Notes under the pieces: model-generated
The model's database searches: none
What the model saw: only the letters and a program-made list of their open reading frames with translations
What the model was told of the DNA's origin: nothing
Part shown: positions 22,397 through 31,467 of the stretch, piece after piece
How the letters are laid out: every line of letters begins with the position of its first letter
Numbering within the stretch: the stretch's first letter is position 1
Position numbers and translations under genes: made by a program
Assembly (NCBI RefSeq): GCF_030409335.1
Contig: NZ_JAUFPN010000147.1
Location: 1 to 64,000 of the forward strand
Length of the DNA: 64,000 nt
Source: Paeniroseomonas aquatica
Lineage (GTDB): Bacteria > Pseudomonadota > Alphaproteobacteria > Acetobacterales > Acetobacteraceae
Direction of reading: 5' to 3'

Positions 22397-22437
22397 AAGG
22401 TAAGGCCAGGGAGGGGATACCTCCCTGGCCTTACCTT
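22397..22437. terminator. bidirectional hairpin between uvrA and the aldolase-family gene
   Basis: A perfect 18-bp stem (22397-22414 with 22420-22437) and a 5-nt loop GGATA. It lies between the convergent uvrA and the gene on the other strand, whose stop codon it overlaps. There is no long T-run, but AAGG/CCTT ends make it work as a terminator in both directions. Confidence 0.85.
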
Positions 22438-23395
22438 ACTCCGCCGCCAACCGCTTCGCGGGCATCAGTCCCGCCGCCGCCAATGCCTCCCCGATCCGCC
22501 CGATCTCCGCGGCGCTGATCTTCTTCAGCGGCGGCCGCACCACCGCCCGCGGCAGCCTGCCCAGCAGCACCAGCGCCTCCTTCATGCGGTTGTGCATGTC
22601 GAAGAAGGGCTCGGCGTAGAAGACCTCCGTGGTCGGCCGGATGCGGACGTTCAGCGCCTGGGCCTCCGCCATGTCCCCACGCTGCACCGCCTCGAAGAGT
22701 GCGACCTGCAAACCCGCGATGACGCTGCCGGAGCCCGAGAGCAGCCCCTGGCACCCCGTTACCAGGGAGGGGAAGAGCCAGGCGCTATGGGTGCTCAACA
22801 CGTTGACCGGCCGGCGCAGGGCCGAGAGCGCCACCACATGGCGTTCCGCCACGGTCGGGTCGCCGCTCCAGTCCTTGATGGCGCGGATGGTCGGCACCTC
22901 TTCCGCCAGTTCCTGCAGGGTCGCCAGCGGGTAGGTGAGGCCTGAGGCCAGCGGGTACTGGAACAGGATCAGCGGCAGGTCGGTCGCCGCGGCGATGGCG
23001 CGCACGTGGTCCGCCAGGCACTCGGGCCGCGCCTGGGTCCCCCGCGCCAGCACCGTCGGCGGGAATACCAGCAGCGCCGAGGCTCCGCCCGCCGCGGCCG
23101 CCTTGGCGAGGCGCATCGCCTGCAGCGTCCCGTCGGAATAGACGCCGGCCACTACCGGGATGCGGTCGCCCACCTCCTCCATGGACAGGGCCAGCACCGC
23201 CTCCTGCTCGGCCGGGTCGCAGGAGGCGACCTCGGAGGCATGCGCATTGGTGGTGATGGCACTGATGCCGCGCACGCCGCCGAGGTCGCGCAGATGCGCC
23301 CGGTAGCTGGCGGCATCGATGGAGAGGTCCGCGTGGAAGGGCAGCAGCGCCGCCGGGATGACCCCGGCGCAGTCGAAGGCGGGGAAGTGGGGCAT
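22436..23395 (-). CDS. dihydrodipicolinate synthase / N-acetylneuraminate lyase family protein
   Basis: A 319-aa TIM-barrel class I aldolase-family protein. The segment GISAITTNAHASEVASC replaces the usual GTTGE-like loop, IPVVAGVYSDGTLQAMRLAKAA and LPLILFQYP (Tyr of the catalytic triad) follow, and the Schiff-base Lys is in TIRAIKDWSGD. It probably makes or breaks a bond in a 2-oxo acid, but divergence from DapA means it is not assigned to lysine synthesis. Start 23395 is supported by GAGGAG. It is the last gene of a six-gene minus-strand cluster. Confidence 0.85.
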   Translation of the reverse strand: MPHFPAFDCAGVIPAALLPFHADLSIDAASYRAHLRDLGGVRGISAITTNAHASEVASCDPAEQEAVLALSMEEVGDRIPVVAGVYSDGTLQAMRLAKAAAAGGASALLVFPPTVLARGTQARPECLADHVRAIAAATDLPLILFQYPLASGLTYPLATLQELAEEVPTIRAIKDWSGDPTVAERHVVALSALRRPVNVLSTHSAWLFPSLVTGCQGLLSGSGSVIAGLQVALFEAVQRGDMAEAQALNVRIRPTTEVFYAEPFFDMHNRMKEALVLLGRLPRAVVRPPLKKISAAEIGRIGEALAAAGLMPAKRLAAE

Positions 23396-23405
23396 CTTGG
23401 GCTCC

Positions 23406-24356
23406 TCAATCCATGAACAGGTTGAACTCGGTGGCGATCTGCCTGTAGCGGGCATATTCGCCGGCGATGAAGGCGCCGAAGCGCCCGGTGCCGCCGCCCT
23501 GCGGCTCGAGCCCGGCCTGGGCCAGCCGCGCCCGCACCGCGCCATCGTGGATGGCAAGGTTGGCCGCGACATTCAGCGCGCCGATGATCCCGGCCGGCGT
23601 CCCGCGCGGCGCCACCAGCCCGTTCCAGCCGACCAGATCCATGCCGCGGAAGCCGAGCTCGACCAGCGTCGGCGCCTCGGGGAAGACCGACCAGCGCGCC
23701 GACCCGGTCGTCGCCACCGGGAACAGCGCCCCGGCCTCCACCTGCGGCCGGGTCGCGGCGGCGTAATGCATGTCCAGCCGCCCGGCGAGGACTTCCTGGA
23801 TCGCCGGGGCATCGCCGGCGAAGTGGATCGGCTCGAAGGTCACGCCGGTCTGCTGCGTCAGCATCAGCGCCAGGATATGCCCGGTGCCGCCCGGCCCGGT
23901 GGTGCCGAAGGTGACGCGCCCCTCCCGCCGGGCCAGCGCGATCAGGTCGTCCATGCTCCGCAGCGGCCGGTCCGCCCGCACCATCAGGGCGAAGGGGGAG
24001 ATCACCCCGAGCATGACCGGGGCGAAATCCTCCACCGGATTGTAGCCGACGTTGCGCCGCAGCGCCGGCGCCTGGGCATTGCTCGCGGCATTGGCGGCCA
24101 GCAGCGTATAGCCATCCGGCGGCGCCACCCGCACCAGCGCCGCGCCGATGGTGCCGGCGGCGCCCGGCCGGTTCTCCACCACCACGCCCTGGCCAAGGGT
24201 GCGGGTCATATGGGCGGCGACCAGCCGGGCCGGGATATCGGTCAGCCCGCCCGGGGCGAAGGGCACCACCAGGCGGATCGGCCGGTTCGGAAAATCCTGC
24301 GCCAGCGCCGGTGCGGCGATAAGGGGGGCCAGCAGCAAGCCTCGGCGTCGCAGCAC
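23406..24356 (-). CDS. Bug-family (tripartite tricarboxylate transporter) substrate-binding protein
   Basis: A 316-aa periplasmic receptor with an N-terminal signal peptide (RRRGLLLAPLIAAPALA). The Bug core is clear: FPNRPIRLVVPFAPGGLTDIPARLVA, VVVENRPGAAGTIGAALV, PDGYTLL, and FGTTGPGGTGHILALML. These receptors capture carboxylates and similar small compounds for TctAB-type permeases; no TctA or TctB gene is in this window. It lies between the TPP enzyme (18-bp gap) and the aldolase-family gene (10-bp gap), so its ligand may be the substrate of that pathway. Confidence 0.92.
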   Translation of the reverse strand: MLRRRGLLLAPLIAAPALAQDFPNRPIRLVVPFAPGGLTDIPARLVAAHMTRTLGQGVVVENRPGAAGTIGAALVRVAPPDGYTLLAANAASNAQAPALRRNVGYNPVEDFAPVMLGVISPFALMVRADRPLRSMDDLIALARREGRVTFGTTGPGGTGHILALMLTQQTGVTFEPIHFAGDAPAIQEVLAGRLDMHYAAATRPQVEAGALFPVATTGSARWSVFPEAPTLVELGFRGMDLVGWNGLVAPRGTPAGIIGALNVAANLAIHDGAVRARLAQAGLEPQGGGTGRFGAFIAGEYARYRQIATEFNLFMD

Positions 24357-24374
24357 GGCCCCACCCTCCCTTCG

Positions 24375-24995
24375 CTATCCCGGCAGTTTGCTCTTCTTCG
24401 CGCCCATGCCGCGCATGAAGCGGTCGCGGATCTGCACCGGGTCGCGCTCGGTCTGGGTTACCGGCCCCTGGTCATCCAGCTTGAGGCCGATGAAATGCGG
24501 CCCGTCGGTCTCGAGGCACTGCTGCACCAGCCGCTCGAAATCCGCCTCATCCGCGGCCCAGCCGGCATTGGGCAGGCCGCAGCCGCGGGCGATGGCGGCA
24601 TAGTCGGCGCCCCCCGCGGCCGGCGTCCCCTGCCCGCCGGTGATCTGGTAGACCCCGTTGTCCATCACCAGGATCGTCAGGTTCTTCGGCGCCAGGGTAG
24701 CCACGGTGGCGAGGCACCCAAGCTGCATCAGCAGCGAGCCATCGCCCTCCAGCGCGAACACCTTCCGGTCCGGCTGCGCCAGCGCCACGCCGAGGGCGAT
24801 CGGGATGGCGAGCCCCATGCTGCCCAGCATGTAGAAGTTCTGCGCCCGGTGCCCGGCCGACCAGAGATCGAAATTGGTATGGCCGATGCCACCCACCACC
24901 GCCTCGTTCTTCGTCAGTCTGGCGACCAGACGCTGGGTCAGGTCGAAGCGGTACATGCGCTTGGCGTTGTGCGCCGTGGTCAGGATCTCAGCCAT
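24375..24995 (-). CDS. TPP-dependent decarboxylase, beta (cofactor-binding) subunit
   Basis: A 206-aa protein holding the thiamine-diphosphate pyrophosphate-binding half of a split 2-oxo-acid decarboxylase. The ThDP motif is EGDGSLLMQLGCLATVATL followed by ILVMDNGVY; GSMGLAIPIALGVALA is typical of sulfopyruvate and phosphonopyruvate decarboxylase beta parts. It would pair with the next gene upstream to give an active enzyme. Its ATG overlaps the alpha stop by 1 bp (TGATG), ensuring equal synthesis. The substrate is unproven; sulfopyruvate, phosphonopyruvate or another 3-substituted pyruvate is likely. Confidence 0.85.
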   Translation of the reverse strand: MAEILTTAHNAKRMYRFDLTQRLVARLTKNEAVVGGIGHTNFDLWSAGHRAQNFYMLGSMGLAIPIALGVALAQPDRKVFALEGDGSLLMQLGCLATVATLAPKNLTILVMDNGVYQITGGQGTPAAGGADYAAIARGCGLPNAGWAADEADFERLVQQCLETDGPHFIGLKLDDQGPVTQTERDPVQIRDRFMRGMGAKKSKLPG

Positions 24996-25537
24996 CACTG
25001 CGCCACCACTTTCGGGGTCACGGACTTGCCGCCGGTCAGCAGCGGCGAGAGGATCAGCGCCGCCGGCTGCTGCGTCAGATGCGCCTGGCGGATCGTCCGA
25101 TCCACGACGAACTCGCATTCATCCAACCGGGTGACGACGTGATAGGGCATCGCCAGGGATTCGAGCGTCGGCCGCATGGTCCGCCAGACCGCCGCCTGGC
25201 CGATGTTGAACTCGCCGAGCGTCCCGCGCTCGCTCACCATCATCAGCACCGGGATCTGATAGGCACAGGGCAGGCTGGCCAGCACATTGGCCAGGGTGGC
25301 GAAGCCGCTGGTCTGCATCAGCACCATGCCGCGCCGCCCCGCCATGACGGCGCCGGCGACAATGCCCACGGCCTCCTCCTCCCGCGCTACGGTGAAAGCC
25401 TCGAAGAAGGGGTCGGCATGGATGCCGGCAATCAGCGGTTTCAGCACGTTGTCCGGCACATAGGGGATGAGGCGAACCTCATTCGCCTTCAGCACGTCGA
25501 TGACGATCTGGTGCCAGGCGCGGCCTGCGGATTCCAT
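24995..25537 (-). CDS. TPP-dependent decarboxylase, alpha (pyrimidine-binding) subunit
   Basis: A 180-aa partner of the gene that follows it. It holds the pyrimidine-binding domain with the cofactor-activating Glu in FTVAREEEAVGIVAGAVMAGRRG, then TSGFATLANVLASL and IPVLMMVSERG, the pattern of ComD-like and Ppd-like proteins. GGGAGAG stands before the start at 25537. One-base overlap with the beta gene indicates coupling. The two together equal a full decarboxylase cut between domains, as in archaeal sulfopyruvate decarboxylase. Confidence 0.85.
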   Translation of the reverse strand: MESAGRAWHQIVIDVLKANEVRLIPYVPDNVLKPLIAGIHADPFFEAFTVAREEEAVGIVAGAVMAGRRGMVLMQTSGFATLANVLASLPCAYQIPVLMMVSERGTLGEFNIGQAAVWRTMRPTLESLAMPYHVVTRLDECEFVVDRTIRQAHLTQQPAALILSPLLTGGKSVTPKVVAQ

Positions 25538-25548
25538 GCGGTCTCTCC

Positions 25549-26553
25549 CTATTCAGCCGCGATCCTGGCCTGCCGGATGACCTCGCGCCAGAGGGGCACC
25601 TCCCGCGCCACCCGCGCCTTCAGCCCCGCGGCCCCCTCCGGCAGGGCGATGACCCCGCCGGCGCGGTAGCGATGCTGCACCTCCGGCCGGTGCAGCACGG
25701 CCAGCACCGCCTCGTCCAGCCGGCGGATCACCGCCGAAGGCGTTGCGGCCGGGGCGTACAAGGCGTTGAAGGTTTCCGAGACCGCATCCTTCAGCCCCAG
25801 CTCCGTCAAGGTCGGCACATCGGGAATATCCGGGGCGCGTTCCGCCCCAGTCTGCGCCAGTGCCTTGATCTGGCCGCTGCGCACCGCGATCTCCACCTGG
25901 CCACCCTGGCTGGCGATCAGAACCTCCGTCGTGCCGGCGAGGATGGCCTGCACCGCCGGCCCCGCCCCGAGGAAGGGCACATGGGTCAGGTTCACCCCGG
26001 TGCGGAGCTTCAGCACCTCGCCCGCCAGATGCGGCGTCGTGCCAATACCCGGGCTGGCGTAGTTGAAGCGCTCCGGATTGGTCCTGGCCGCGGCGATCAG
26101 CGCCGCGAAGCTGGTGATGCCACTGTCAGAGCGCACGCAGATCAGGTTGGGCGAGGCGCCCAGCGTGCCCACCGGCGCGAAGTCGCGGAACGGGTCGTAG
26201 GGCGCGGTGCGGTAGAGGCTGGCATTCACCACGAAGACGGAGGAGGCGACCAGCAGGGTATGGCCATCCGGCTGGGCCCGGGCGACCACGCCGATGCCGA
26301 TATTGCCCCCCGCCCCAGGCCGGTTCTCAATCACTACCGGCTTGCCCAGCAGCTCGGACAGGCCGGGCGCCACCATGCGGGCGGAGAAATCGGTCGAGCC
26401 TCCCGGGGGGAAGCAGACGACGATGGTGACGGGGCGTTCCGGCCAGGCGGAGGACGCCCCGGTTTGCGCCCGAGTGTCGGCACCGACCAAGCCGGTGGCG
26501 GCCGCGATCAGGCCCCGGCGGCCAAGCTGGCCGGTTCCTTGCTGTTCTGCCAC
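25549..26553 (-). CDS. Bug-family (tripartite tricarboxylate transporter) substrate-binding protein
   Basis: A 334-aa exported receptor, second of its kind in this cluster. The signal region GRRGLIAAATGLVGADTRAQ precedes the core WPERPVTIVVCFPPGGSTDFSARMVAP, VVIENRPGAGGNIGIGVVARA, PDGHTLL and ASPGIGTTPHLAGEVL. It is clearly not a recent copy of the other receptor, so the cluster may take up two related ligands. It lies 11 bp before the alpha decarboxylase subunit. Confidence 0.92.
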   Translation of the reverse strand: MAEQQGTGQLGRRGLIAAATGLVGADTRAQTGASSAWPERPVTIVVCFPPGGSTDFSARMVAPGLSELLGKPVVIENRPGAGGNIGIGVVARAQPDGHTLLVASSVFVVNASLYRTAPYDPFRDFAPVGTLGASPNLICVRSDSGITSFAALIAAARTNPERFNYASPGIGTTPHLAGEVLKLRTGVNLTHVPFLGAGPAVQAILAGTTEVLIASQGGQVEIAVRSGQIKALAQTGAERAPDIPDVPTLTELGLKDAVSETFNALYAPAATPSAVIRRLDEAVLAVLHRPEVQHRYRAGGVIALPEGAAGLKARVAREVPLWREVIRQARIAAE

Positions 26554-26597
26554 CGCTTCCTCCCCGCCCTTCCGTTGCCCGGCCGGGCTTCAGCGCA

Positions 26598-26999
26598 TCA
26601 GACGGCCGCGGTCTCGTCGGATGGGTAGTTCAACTCGACCGCCACCCCGTCCGGGTCAACCAAGAACAGCTGGGTCTGCCGGTCGCGCGGAATCACCCGC
26701 TCCTCATGCTCGATCCCGCGTTCGGCCAGATTGGCCTTCATCGCGGCGAGGCCGGTGCAGGAGAAGGCGATATGGTCGAGCAGCCCGGTCGGGCCGACGT
26801 TCCGCGGGATATGCGCATCCCGCTCCCGCGGGCCGATGAGGTGCACCGTCGGCTGCCCGCCGCAATAGAGCCAGTAGCCGTCGAAGCCGAGCGGCGGCCG
26901 GTAGCCGATCTCGAGCCCCAGGATCTGCGTGTAGAAATCCTTGGTCCGTTCCAGATCCGCCGGGCGGATCGTGTAGTGGTTCAGCCCATTAAGAGCCAT
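26598..26999 (-). CDS. VOC-superfamily (glyoxalase/dioxygenase-like) protein
   Basis: A 133-aa protein with two beta-alpha-beta-beta-beta modules of the vicinal-oxygen-chelate fold. It begins LNHYTIRPADLERTKDFYTQILGLEIGYRPP, and metal ligands are probably His in LNHYTI and LLDHIAFSC and Glu in DGVAVELNYP. Such proteins are isomerases, lyases or dioxygenases acting on small hydroxy or oxo compounds. GGAGAGG supports the start at 26999. It heads the six-gene cluster and is divergent from the TetR gene. Confidence 0.88.
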   Translation of the reverse strand: MALNGLNHYTIRPADLERTKDFYTQILGLEIGYRPPLGFDGYWLYCGGQPTVHLIGPRERDAHIPRNVGPTGLLDHIAFSCTGLAAMKANLAERGIEHEERVIPRDRQTQLFLVDPDGVAVELNYPSDETAAV

Positions 27000-27168
27000 G
27001 TTCGCCTCTCCCCTGCATCGGTTGTCGTGCCCTGGATGAATCGCGCCTGGGGCTGCAGACCCAGGAATACCGTGCCTGACGGGCGACAGGATCATTCCGC
27101 TGGCACGGTGTCGCAGGGCCGGTCGCTTCGCATGCCGCGCACATGCTATGCCTTCCATGAAAGCAGTC

Positions 27169-27180
27169 GGTCGATCGACC
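27169..27180. promoter_or_regulatory. candidate TetR operator palindrome
   Basis: GGTCGATCGACC is a perfect 12-bp palindrome between the divergent VOC-operon start (26999) and the TetR gene (27265). TetR-family proteins normally bind such symmetric sites in the region they share with their target operon. No experimental support; position and symmetry only. Confidence 0.45.
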
Positions 27181-27264
27181 ATATCTCGGCGTCCGGGCGA
27201 CCCCGTGTCAAGCCGAATGGGCCGCGGTATAGGGCGACAGCATCATGGGAAGATTGGCCAGCGT

Positions 27265-27924
27265 ATGGCGGTAGGCGAGAAGACGAAGCTGGTGCCCGAG
27301 GCGGGGCCCAGCGTGCGGGACCGAATCCTCGACATGGCGCAGTCCCTGTTTGCGGAACATGGCTACTCCGCCGCATCGACCCGGGCGATCGCCCAGGGCG
27401 CCGGGGTCAATCTCGCCCAGCTGCACTATCATTTCGGAGCCAAGCGGGACCTCTTCAAGGCCGCCTACATGCGCGGCGCGGTGCAGGTGACCGAAGCCCG
27501 CAGCCGGGCGCTGGCCGATGCGCGGGCGCAGCACGGCGAGGGCCCGATCCCGCTGGAGGCGCTGGTCCGCAGCTTCGTCACCCCCTTCATGCTGAACGGC
27601 CAGACGCCGGAGGGGCGGGCCACCATGCGCATGCATGCCCGGCTGCACACCGAGCCGGACGACATCTCGAAGGACGTGCTCAGCACCGTCTACGACGACA
27701 CGACCCTGGCCTATACCGCCGAGTTCCAGCGGGTACTGCCACAGCTGGCGCACGAGACGATCTGCTGGCGGCTGTATTTCATGATGGGCGCCTACCGCTA
27801 CACCCTGCTGCGCACCGGGCGGCTGGAGGCCATGTCCGGCGGAGCCTGCGACAGCGGCGATTTCGAGCGGGCGGTGGCGGAGATCGTGCCCTTCCTCTGC
27901 GCCGGGCTGTCCGCACCGGCCTGA
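27265..27924 (+). CDS. TetR/AcrR family transcriptional regulator (CerR-like)
   Basis: A 219-aa repressor-type protein. The N-terminal helix-turn-helix reads RILDMAQSLFAEHGYSAASTRAIAQGAGVNLAQLHYHFGAKRDLFKAAY, and the all-helical C-terminal ligand pocket resembles the CerR (DUF1956) type. The ATG at 27265 avoids an N-terminal extension that would run through the presumed operator; no strong ribosome-binding site is seen. Divergence from the VOC/Bug/TPP cluster suggests that it controls that cluster; its inducer is unknown. Confidence 0.88.
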   Translation: MAVGEKTKLVPEAGPSVRDRILDMAQSLFAEHGYSAASTRAIAQGAGVNLAQLHYHFGAKRDLFKAAYMRGAVQVTEARSRALADARAQHGEGPIPLEALVRSFVTPFMLNGQTPEGRATMRMHARLHTEPDDISKDVLSTVYDDTTLAYTAEFQRVLPQLAHETICWRLYFMMGAYRYTLLRTGRLEAMSGGACDSGDFERAVAEIVPFLCAGLSAPA

Positions 27925-27969
27925 CCGCCGCCTGGGGTGGGCGGCCGAAGCCCCCCCGAGCGAGGCCGG

Positions 27970-30900
27970 TCAGGCGGCCTTGGCCTGGGACACCACCTTC
28001 ACCAGCGCGCCCAGAAGCTCCTTCGCCACCCGGATGCGCTGCGGCAGCTCCATCTCCCGCAGCAGCGCCAGCTTGTGGTCGGGCCTCAGCTTCACCAGCC
28101 CCTTCTGGGCGGTGACCCAGCTGATCAGCCCGCCGGGGTTGCGGAACTGGTTGCGGTGGAAGCCGAGCACCACGCCCTTCGGCCCGGCATCCAGCTTCTC
28201 CACCCCGGCAGCCCGGCAGAGCGCCTTGATGGCGACGACCTGCAGCAGGTTCTCGACCTCGGGCGGCAGGGTGCCGAAGCGGTCCGCCAGCTCGGCGGCC
28301 ATCGCCTCCACCTCCGCCTCGCTGGCCAGGGTGCCGATGCGGCGATAGAGGCCGAGGCGGACCGGCAGGTCGCGAACGTACTCCTCCGGGATCAGCACGG
28401 GCAGGCCGAGGTTGATGTTGGGCGTCCAGTCGCGGGCATAGTCGGCCTCCGACTTCTTCCGGCCCTGGCCGGACTTGATCTCGGAGACGGCATCCTCGAG
28501 CATCTGCTGGTACAGCTCGATGCCGACCTCGCGGATATGGCCGGATTGCTCGTCGCCCAGCAGGTTGCCGGCCCCGCGCAGGTCGAGGTCGTGGCTGGCG
28601 AGGGTGAAGCCGGCGCCGAGGTTGTCCAGCGTCTGCATCACCTCCAGCCGCTTCTGCGCCGCGGCCGAGAGCCGGTGGCTCTGCGGCCAGGTCAGGTAGG
28701 CATAGCCACGCTGCTTGCCCCGCCCGACCCGGCCACGGAGCTGGTAGAGCTGCCCCAGGCCGAACATGTCGGCGCGGTGGATGATCAGCGTATTGACCGC
28801 CGGCATGTCGAGACCGGATTCGACGATGTTGGTCGAGAGCAGGATATCGTGCTTGCCGTCACCGAACTCGGTCATCACCTGCTCGAGCCGGGTCGGGGCG
28901 AGCTGGCCATGCGCCTCGATGATCCGGGCCTCCGGCACGATCTCCCGCATCCGGTCGGCGACCTTGGCCATGTCCTCAAGGCGGGGGACCACGCAGAAGA
29001 TCTGGCCGCCACGGAAGCGCTCGCGCTGGATCGCCTCCCGCAGAACCACCCCGTCCCAGGGCATAATGAAGGTCCGCACCGCGAGCCTATCGACCGGCGG
29101 CGTGGCGATGATGCTCATCTCCCTGACGCCGGTCAGCGCCAGCTGCAGGGTGCGCGGGATCGGCGTCGCGGTCAGCGTCAGCACGTGGACGTCGGTCTTC
29201 AGCGACTTCAGCTTCTCCTTGTGGGCGACGCCGAAATGCTGCTCTTCGTCGACGATCACCAGCCCCAGTTCGGCGAACTCGACCGATTTCGCCAGCAGCG
29301 CATGGGTGCCGACGATGATGTTGATGGAGCCGTCCTTCACCCCCTCCCGCACCGCCGCCGCATCCTTGGCCGTCACCATCCGGGAGAGCTGAGCGACCTT
29401 GATCGGCAGCCCCTCGAAGCGGGCGGTGAAGGTGCGGTGGTGCTGGCGGGCCAGCAGGGTGGTCGGCACCACGACGGCCACCTGCACCCCGGCCATGGCG
29501 ACGACGAAGGCGGCGCGCAGCGCCACCTCGGTCTTGCCGAAGCCGACGTCGCCGCAGATCAGCCGGTCCATCGGCCGGCCGGAGGCCAGATCCTCGATGA
29601 TATCGGCGATGGCGCGCTGCTGGTCTTCGGTCTCGGCGAAGGGGAAGCGGGCGCAGAACTCGTCCCAGGCCCCCTCCGGCGGCGTCGCCAGCATCCCCTC
29701 CTTCACCTGCCGCTCGGCGGCGATGCGGATGAGCTGGCCCGCCATGTCCTGGATGCGCTGCTTGGCGCGGGCCTTGCGCGACTGCCAGGAGGTGCCGCCG
29801 AGCTTGTCGAGGGCGATGCCCGCCGTCTCGGTGCCGAAGCGCGACAGCACCTCGATGTTCTCGACCGGGACGAACAGCTTGTCGCCGCCGTCGTACAGCA
29901 GCCGGAGGCAGTCGTGCGGCGCGCCGTTCACCTCGATGGTCGAGAGCCCATCGTAGCGGCCGATGCCATGGTCCTGGTGCACCACCAGGTCGCCCTGCTC
30001 GATGCCGGTCGCATCGGCGATGAACTGGTCGGCGCGCTTGCGCCGGCGTGGTGGCCGGGCGATCCGCTCGCCCAGCAGATCCTGCTCGCCGACCACGGAC
30101 AGGCCGAACTTCGCCCCGGTGGCGCTGGCCGGGGCGAGGAAGCCGCGTTCCAGCCCAAGGATCGCCAGCGCGACCACCCCGGGCTTCAGCCCGGCGATCT
30201 GGCCGATGTCGTCGACCGGCTCGGCGGCGAGCCGGTTCTCCCGCAGCAGGTTGCCCAGCCGCTCGCGCGAGCCCCGGGTCCAGGCGGCGACCACCGGGCG
30301 GCGGCCGGCCTTGACCATGGCCTCGGCATGCTCGGCATAGGCGGCGAAGACGTTCTGCCCGGCGGTGCGGGCCTCGGTGAAGAGCCGGCCGGGACGGCCG
30401 CCGGCATCGATGCCCTCGGCCTCCTCGACCCTGGCGAAGGGCGAGAGCCGGAACAGCGGGCCGCCCGAGAGCATCGCGTCCCAGCCACCCTGGGTCAGGT
30501 ACAGGGCGCCGGGCGGGGACGGGCGATAGGGCACCTCGCCCTCATGGGTGCGGACCGGGGCGCGGCGCGCCTCGTAGTGGTCGGCGATCATCTCCAGCCG
30601 GGCGGCCAGCACGTCCCCGGCCTGGTGGTCCAGGCTGACGGAGGCGCCCGGCAGATAGTCCAGCAGGGTCTCCAAGCTCTCATGGAACAGCCCGGCCCAG
30701 TGCTCCATCCCCGGGTGCTTGCGCCCGGCACTGATGGAGGCATAGAGCGGATCGGAGGCGGCGGCGGCGCCGAAGAGGTCACGGTAGCCGGCGCGGAAGC
30801 GGGCGATCGATGCCTCGTCGAGGAAGACCTCGCCCACCGGCCGCAGCCACAGCTGGCCGAGGGCCTCGCCGCTGCGCTGGCTGCCGGTATCGAAGCGGCG

Positions 30901-31467
30901 GATGCTCTCGATCTCGTCGCCGAACATGTCGAGCCGGATCGGGTCCGGCTCGCCCGAGGGGAACAGGTCGATGATGCCGCCGCGGACGGCGTATTCACCC
31001 GGTTCCATGACGGTGCCGGAACGTCCATAGCCATTGGCCTCGAGGAAGGCGGTCAATACCTCGGGCTTCACCCGGCCGCCCTTCTTGAGCAGCAGGGTGG
31101 CACCCTGGAAGACCGCGCGCGGCGGCACCTTCTGGACCAGGGCATTGACCGTGGTGACCACGATCCGTGGCCGTGGCCCGGCCTCCAGCAGCCGGGTGAG
31201 GGTCGAGACCCGCTCGGCCACGATCTCGGGGTTGGGCGAGACCCGGTCATAGGGCAGGCAATCCCAGGCCGGGAAGCGCAGCACCTCCACGTCGGGCGCG
31301 AAGAAGCCCAGTGCCTCGATCATCCGGGCGGTACGGGCATCGTCGCGGCAGACATGGATGATCGGCGCGTCGGTCTCCGCCCGCCGGCGCGCCAGCAGCA
31401 GGGCATCGAAGCCCTCCGGCGCGCCATGGATGGTCAGGCCGCGGCTGGGTGCCTGCACCTCACTCAT
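27970..31467 (-). CDS. mfd: transcription-repair coupling factor
   Basis: A 1165-aa translocase that removes stalled RNA polymerase and brings in UvrA. UvrB-like N-terminal domains, the RNA-polymerase-interaction region with VVHQDHGIGRYDGLSTI, and the RecG-like motor with GDVGFGKTEVALRAAF (Walker A), VDEEQHFGVAHKEKLK (DEEQ box) and LSTNIVESGLDMPAVNTLIIHRADMFGLGQLYQLRGRVGR are all present; the C-terminal TRCF domain follows. Length is normal. The start at 31467 overlaps the sdhE stop by 4 bp (ATGA). Confidence 0.98.
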   Translation of the reverse strand: MSEVQAPSRGLTIHGAPEGFDALLLARRRAETDAPIIHVCRDDARTARMIEALGFFAPDVEVLRFPAWDCLPYDRVSPNPEIVAERVSTLTRLLEAGPRPRIVVTTVNALVQKVPPRAVFQGATLLLKKGGRVKPEVLTAFLEANGYGRSGTVMEPGEYAVRGGIIDLFPSGEPDPIRLDMFGDEIESIRRFDTGSQRSGEALGQLWLRPVGEVFLDEASIARFRAGYRDLFGAAAASDPLYASISAGRKHPGMEHWAGLFHESLETLLDYLPGASVSLDHQAGDVLAARLEMIADHYEARRAPVRTHEGEVPYRPSPPGALYLTQGGWDAMLSGGPLFRLSPFARVEEAEGIDAGGRPGRLFTEARTAGQNVFAAYAEHAEAMVKAGRRPVVAAWTRGSRERLGNLLRENRLAAEPVDDIGQIAGLKPGVVALAILGLERGFLAPASATGAKFGLSVVGEQDLLGERIARPPRRRKRADQFIADATGIEQGDLVVHQDHGIGRYDGLSTIEVNGAPHDCLRLLYDGGDKLFVPVENIEVLSRFGTETAGIALDKLGGTSWQSRKARAKQRIQDMAGQLIRIAAERQVKEGMLATPPEGAWDEFCARFPFAETEDQQRAIADIIEDLASGRPMDRLICGDVGFGKTEVALRAAFVVAMAGVQVAVVVPTTLLARQHHRTFTARFEGLPIKVAQLSRMVTAKDAAAVREGVKDGSINIIVGTHALLAKSVEFAELGLVIVDEEQHFGVAHKEKLKSLKTDVHVLTLTATPIPRTLQLALTGVREMSIIATPPVDRLAVRTFIMPWDGVVLREAIQRERFRGGQIFCVVPRLEDMAKVADRMREIVPEARIIEAHGQLAPTRLEQVMTEFGDGKHDILLSTNIVESGLDMPAVNTLIIHRADMFGLGQLYQLRGRVGRGKQRGYAYLTWPQSHRLSAAAQKRLEVMQTLDNLGAGFTLASHDLDLRGAGNLLGDEQSGHIREVGIELYQQMLEDAVSEIKSGQGRKKSEADYARDWTPNINLGLPVLIPEEYVRDLPVRLGLYRRIGTLASEAEVEAMAAELADRFGTLPPEVENLLQVVAIKALCRAAGVEKLDAGPKGVVLGFHRNQFRNPGGLISWVTAQKGLVKLRPDHKLALLREMELPQRIRVAKELLGALVKVVSQAKAA

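Noticed and set aside
23412-23425. GAAC-N5-GAAC resembling a LexA box
   Set aside because: The spacer is 5, not 7, and the site is inside the coding end of a Bug receptor gene.
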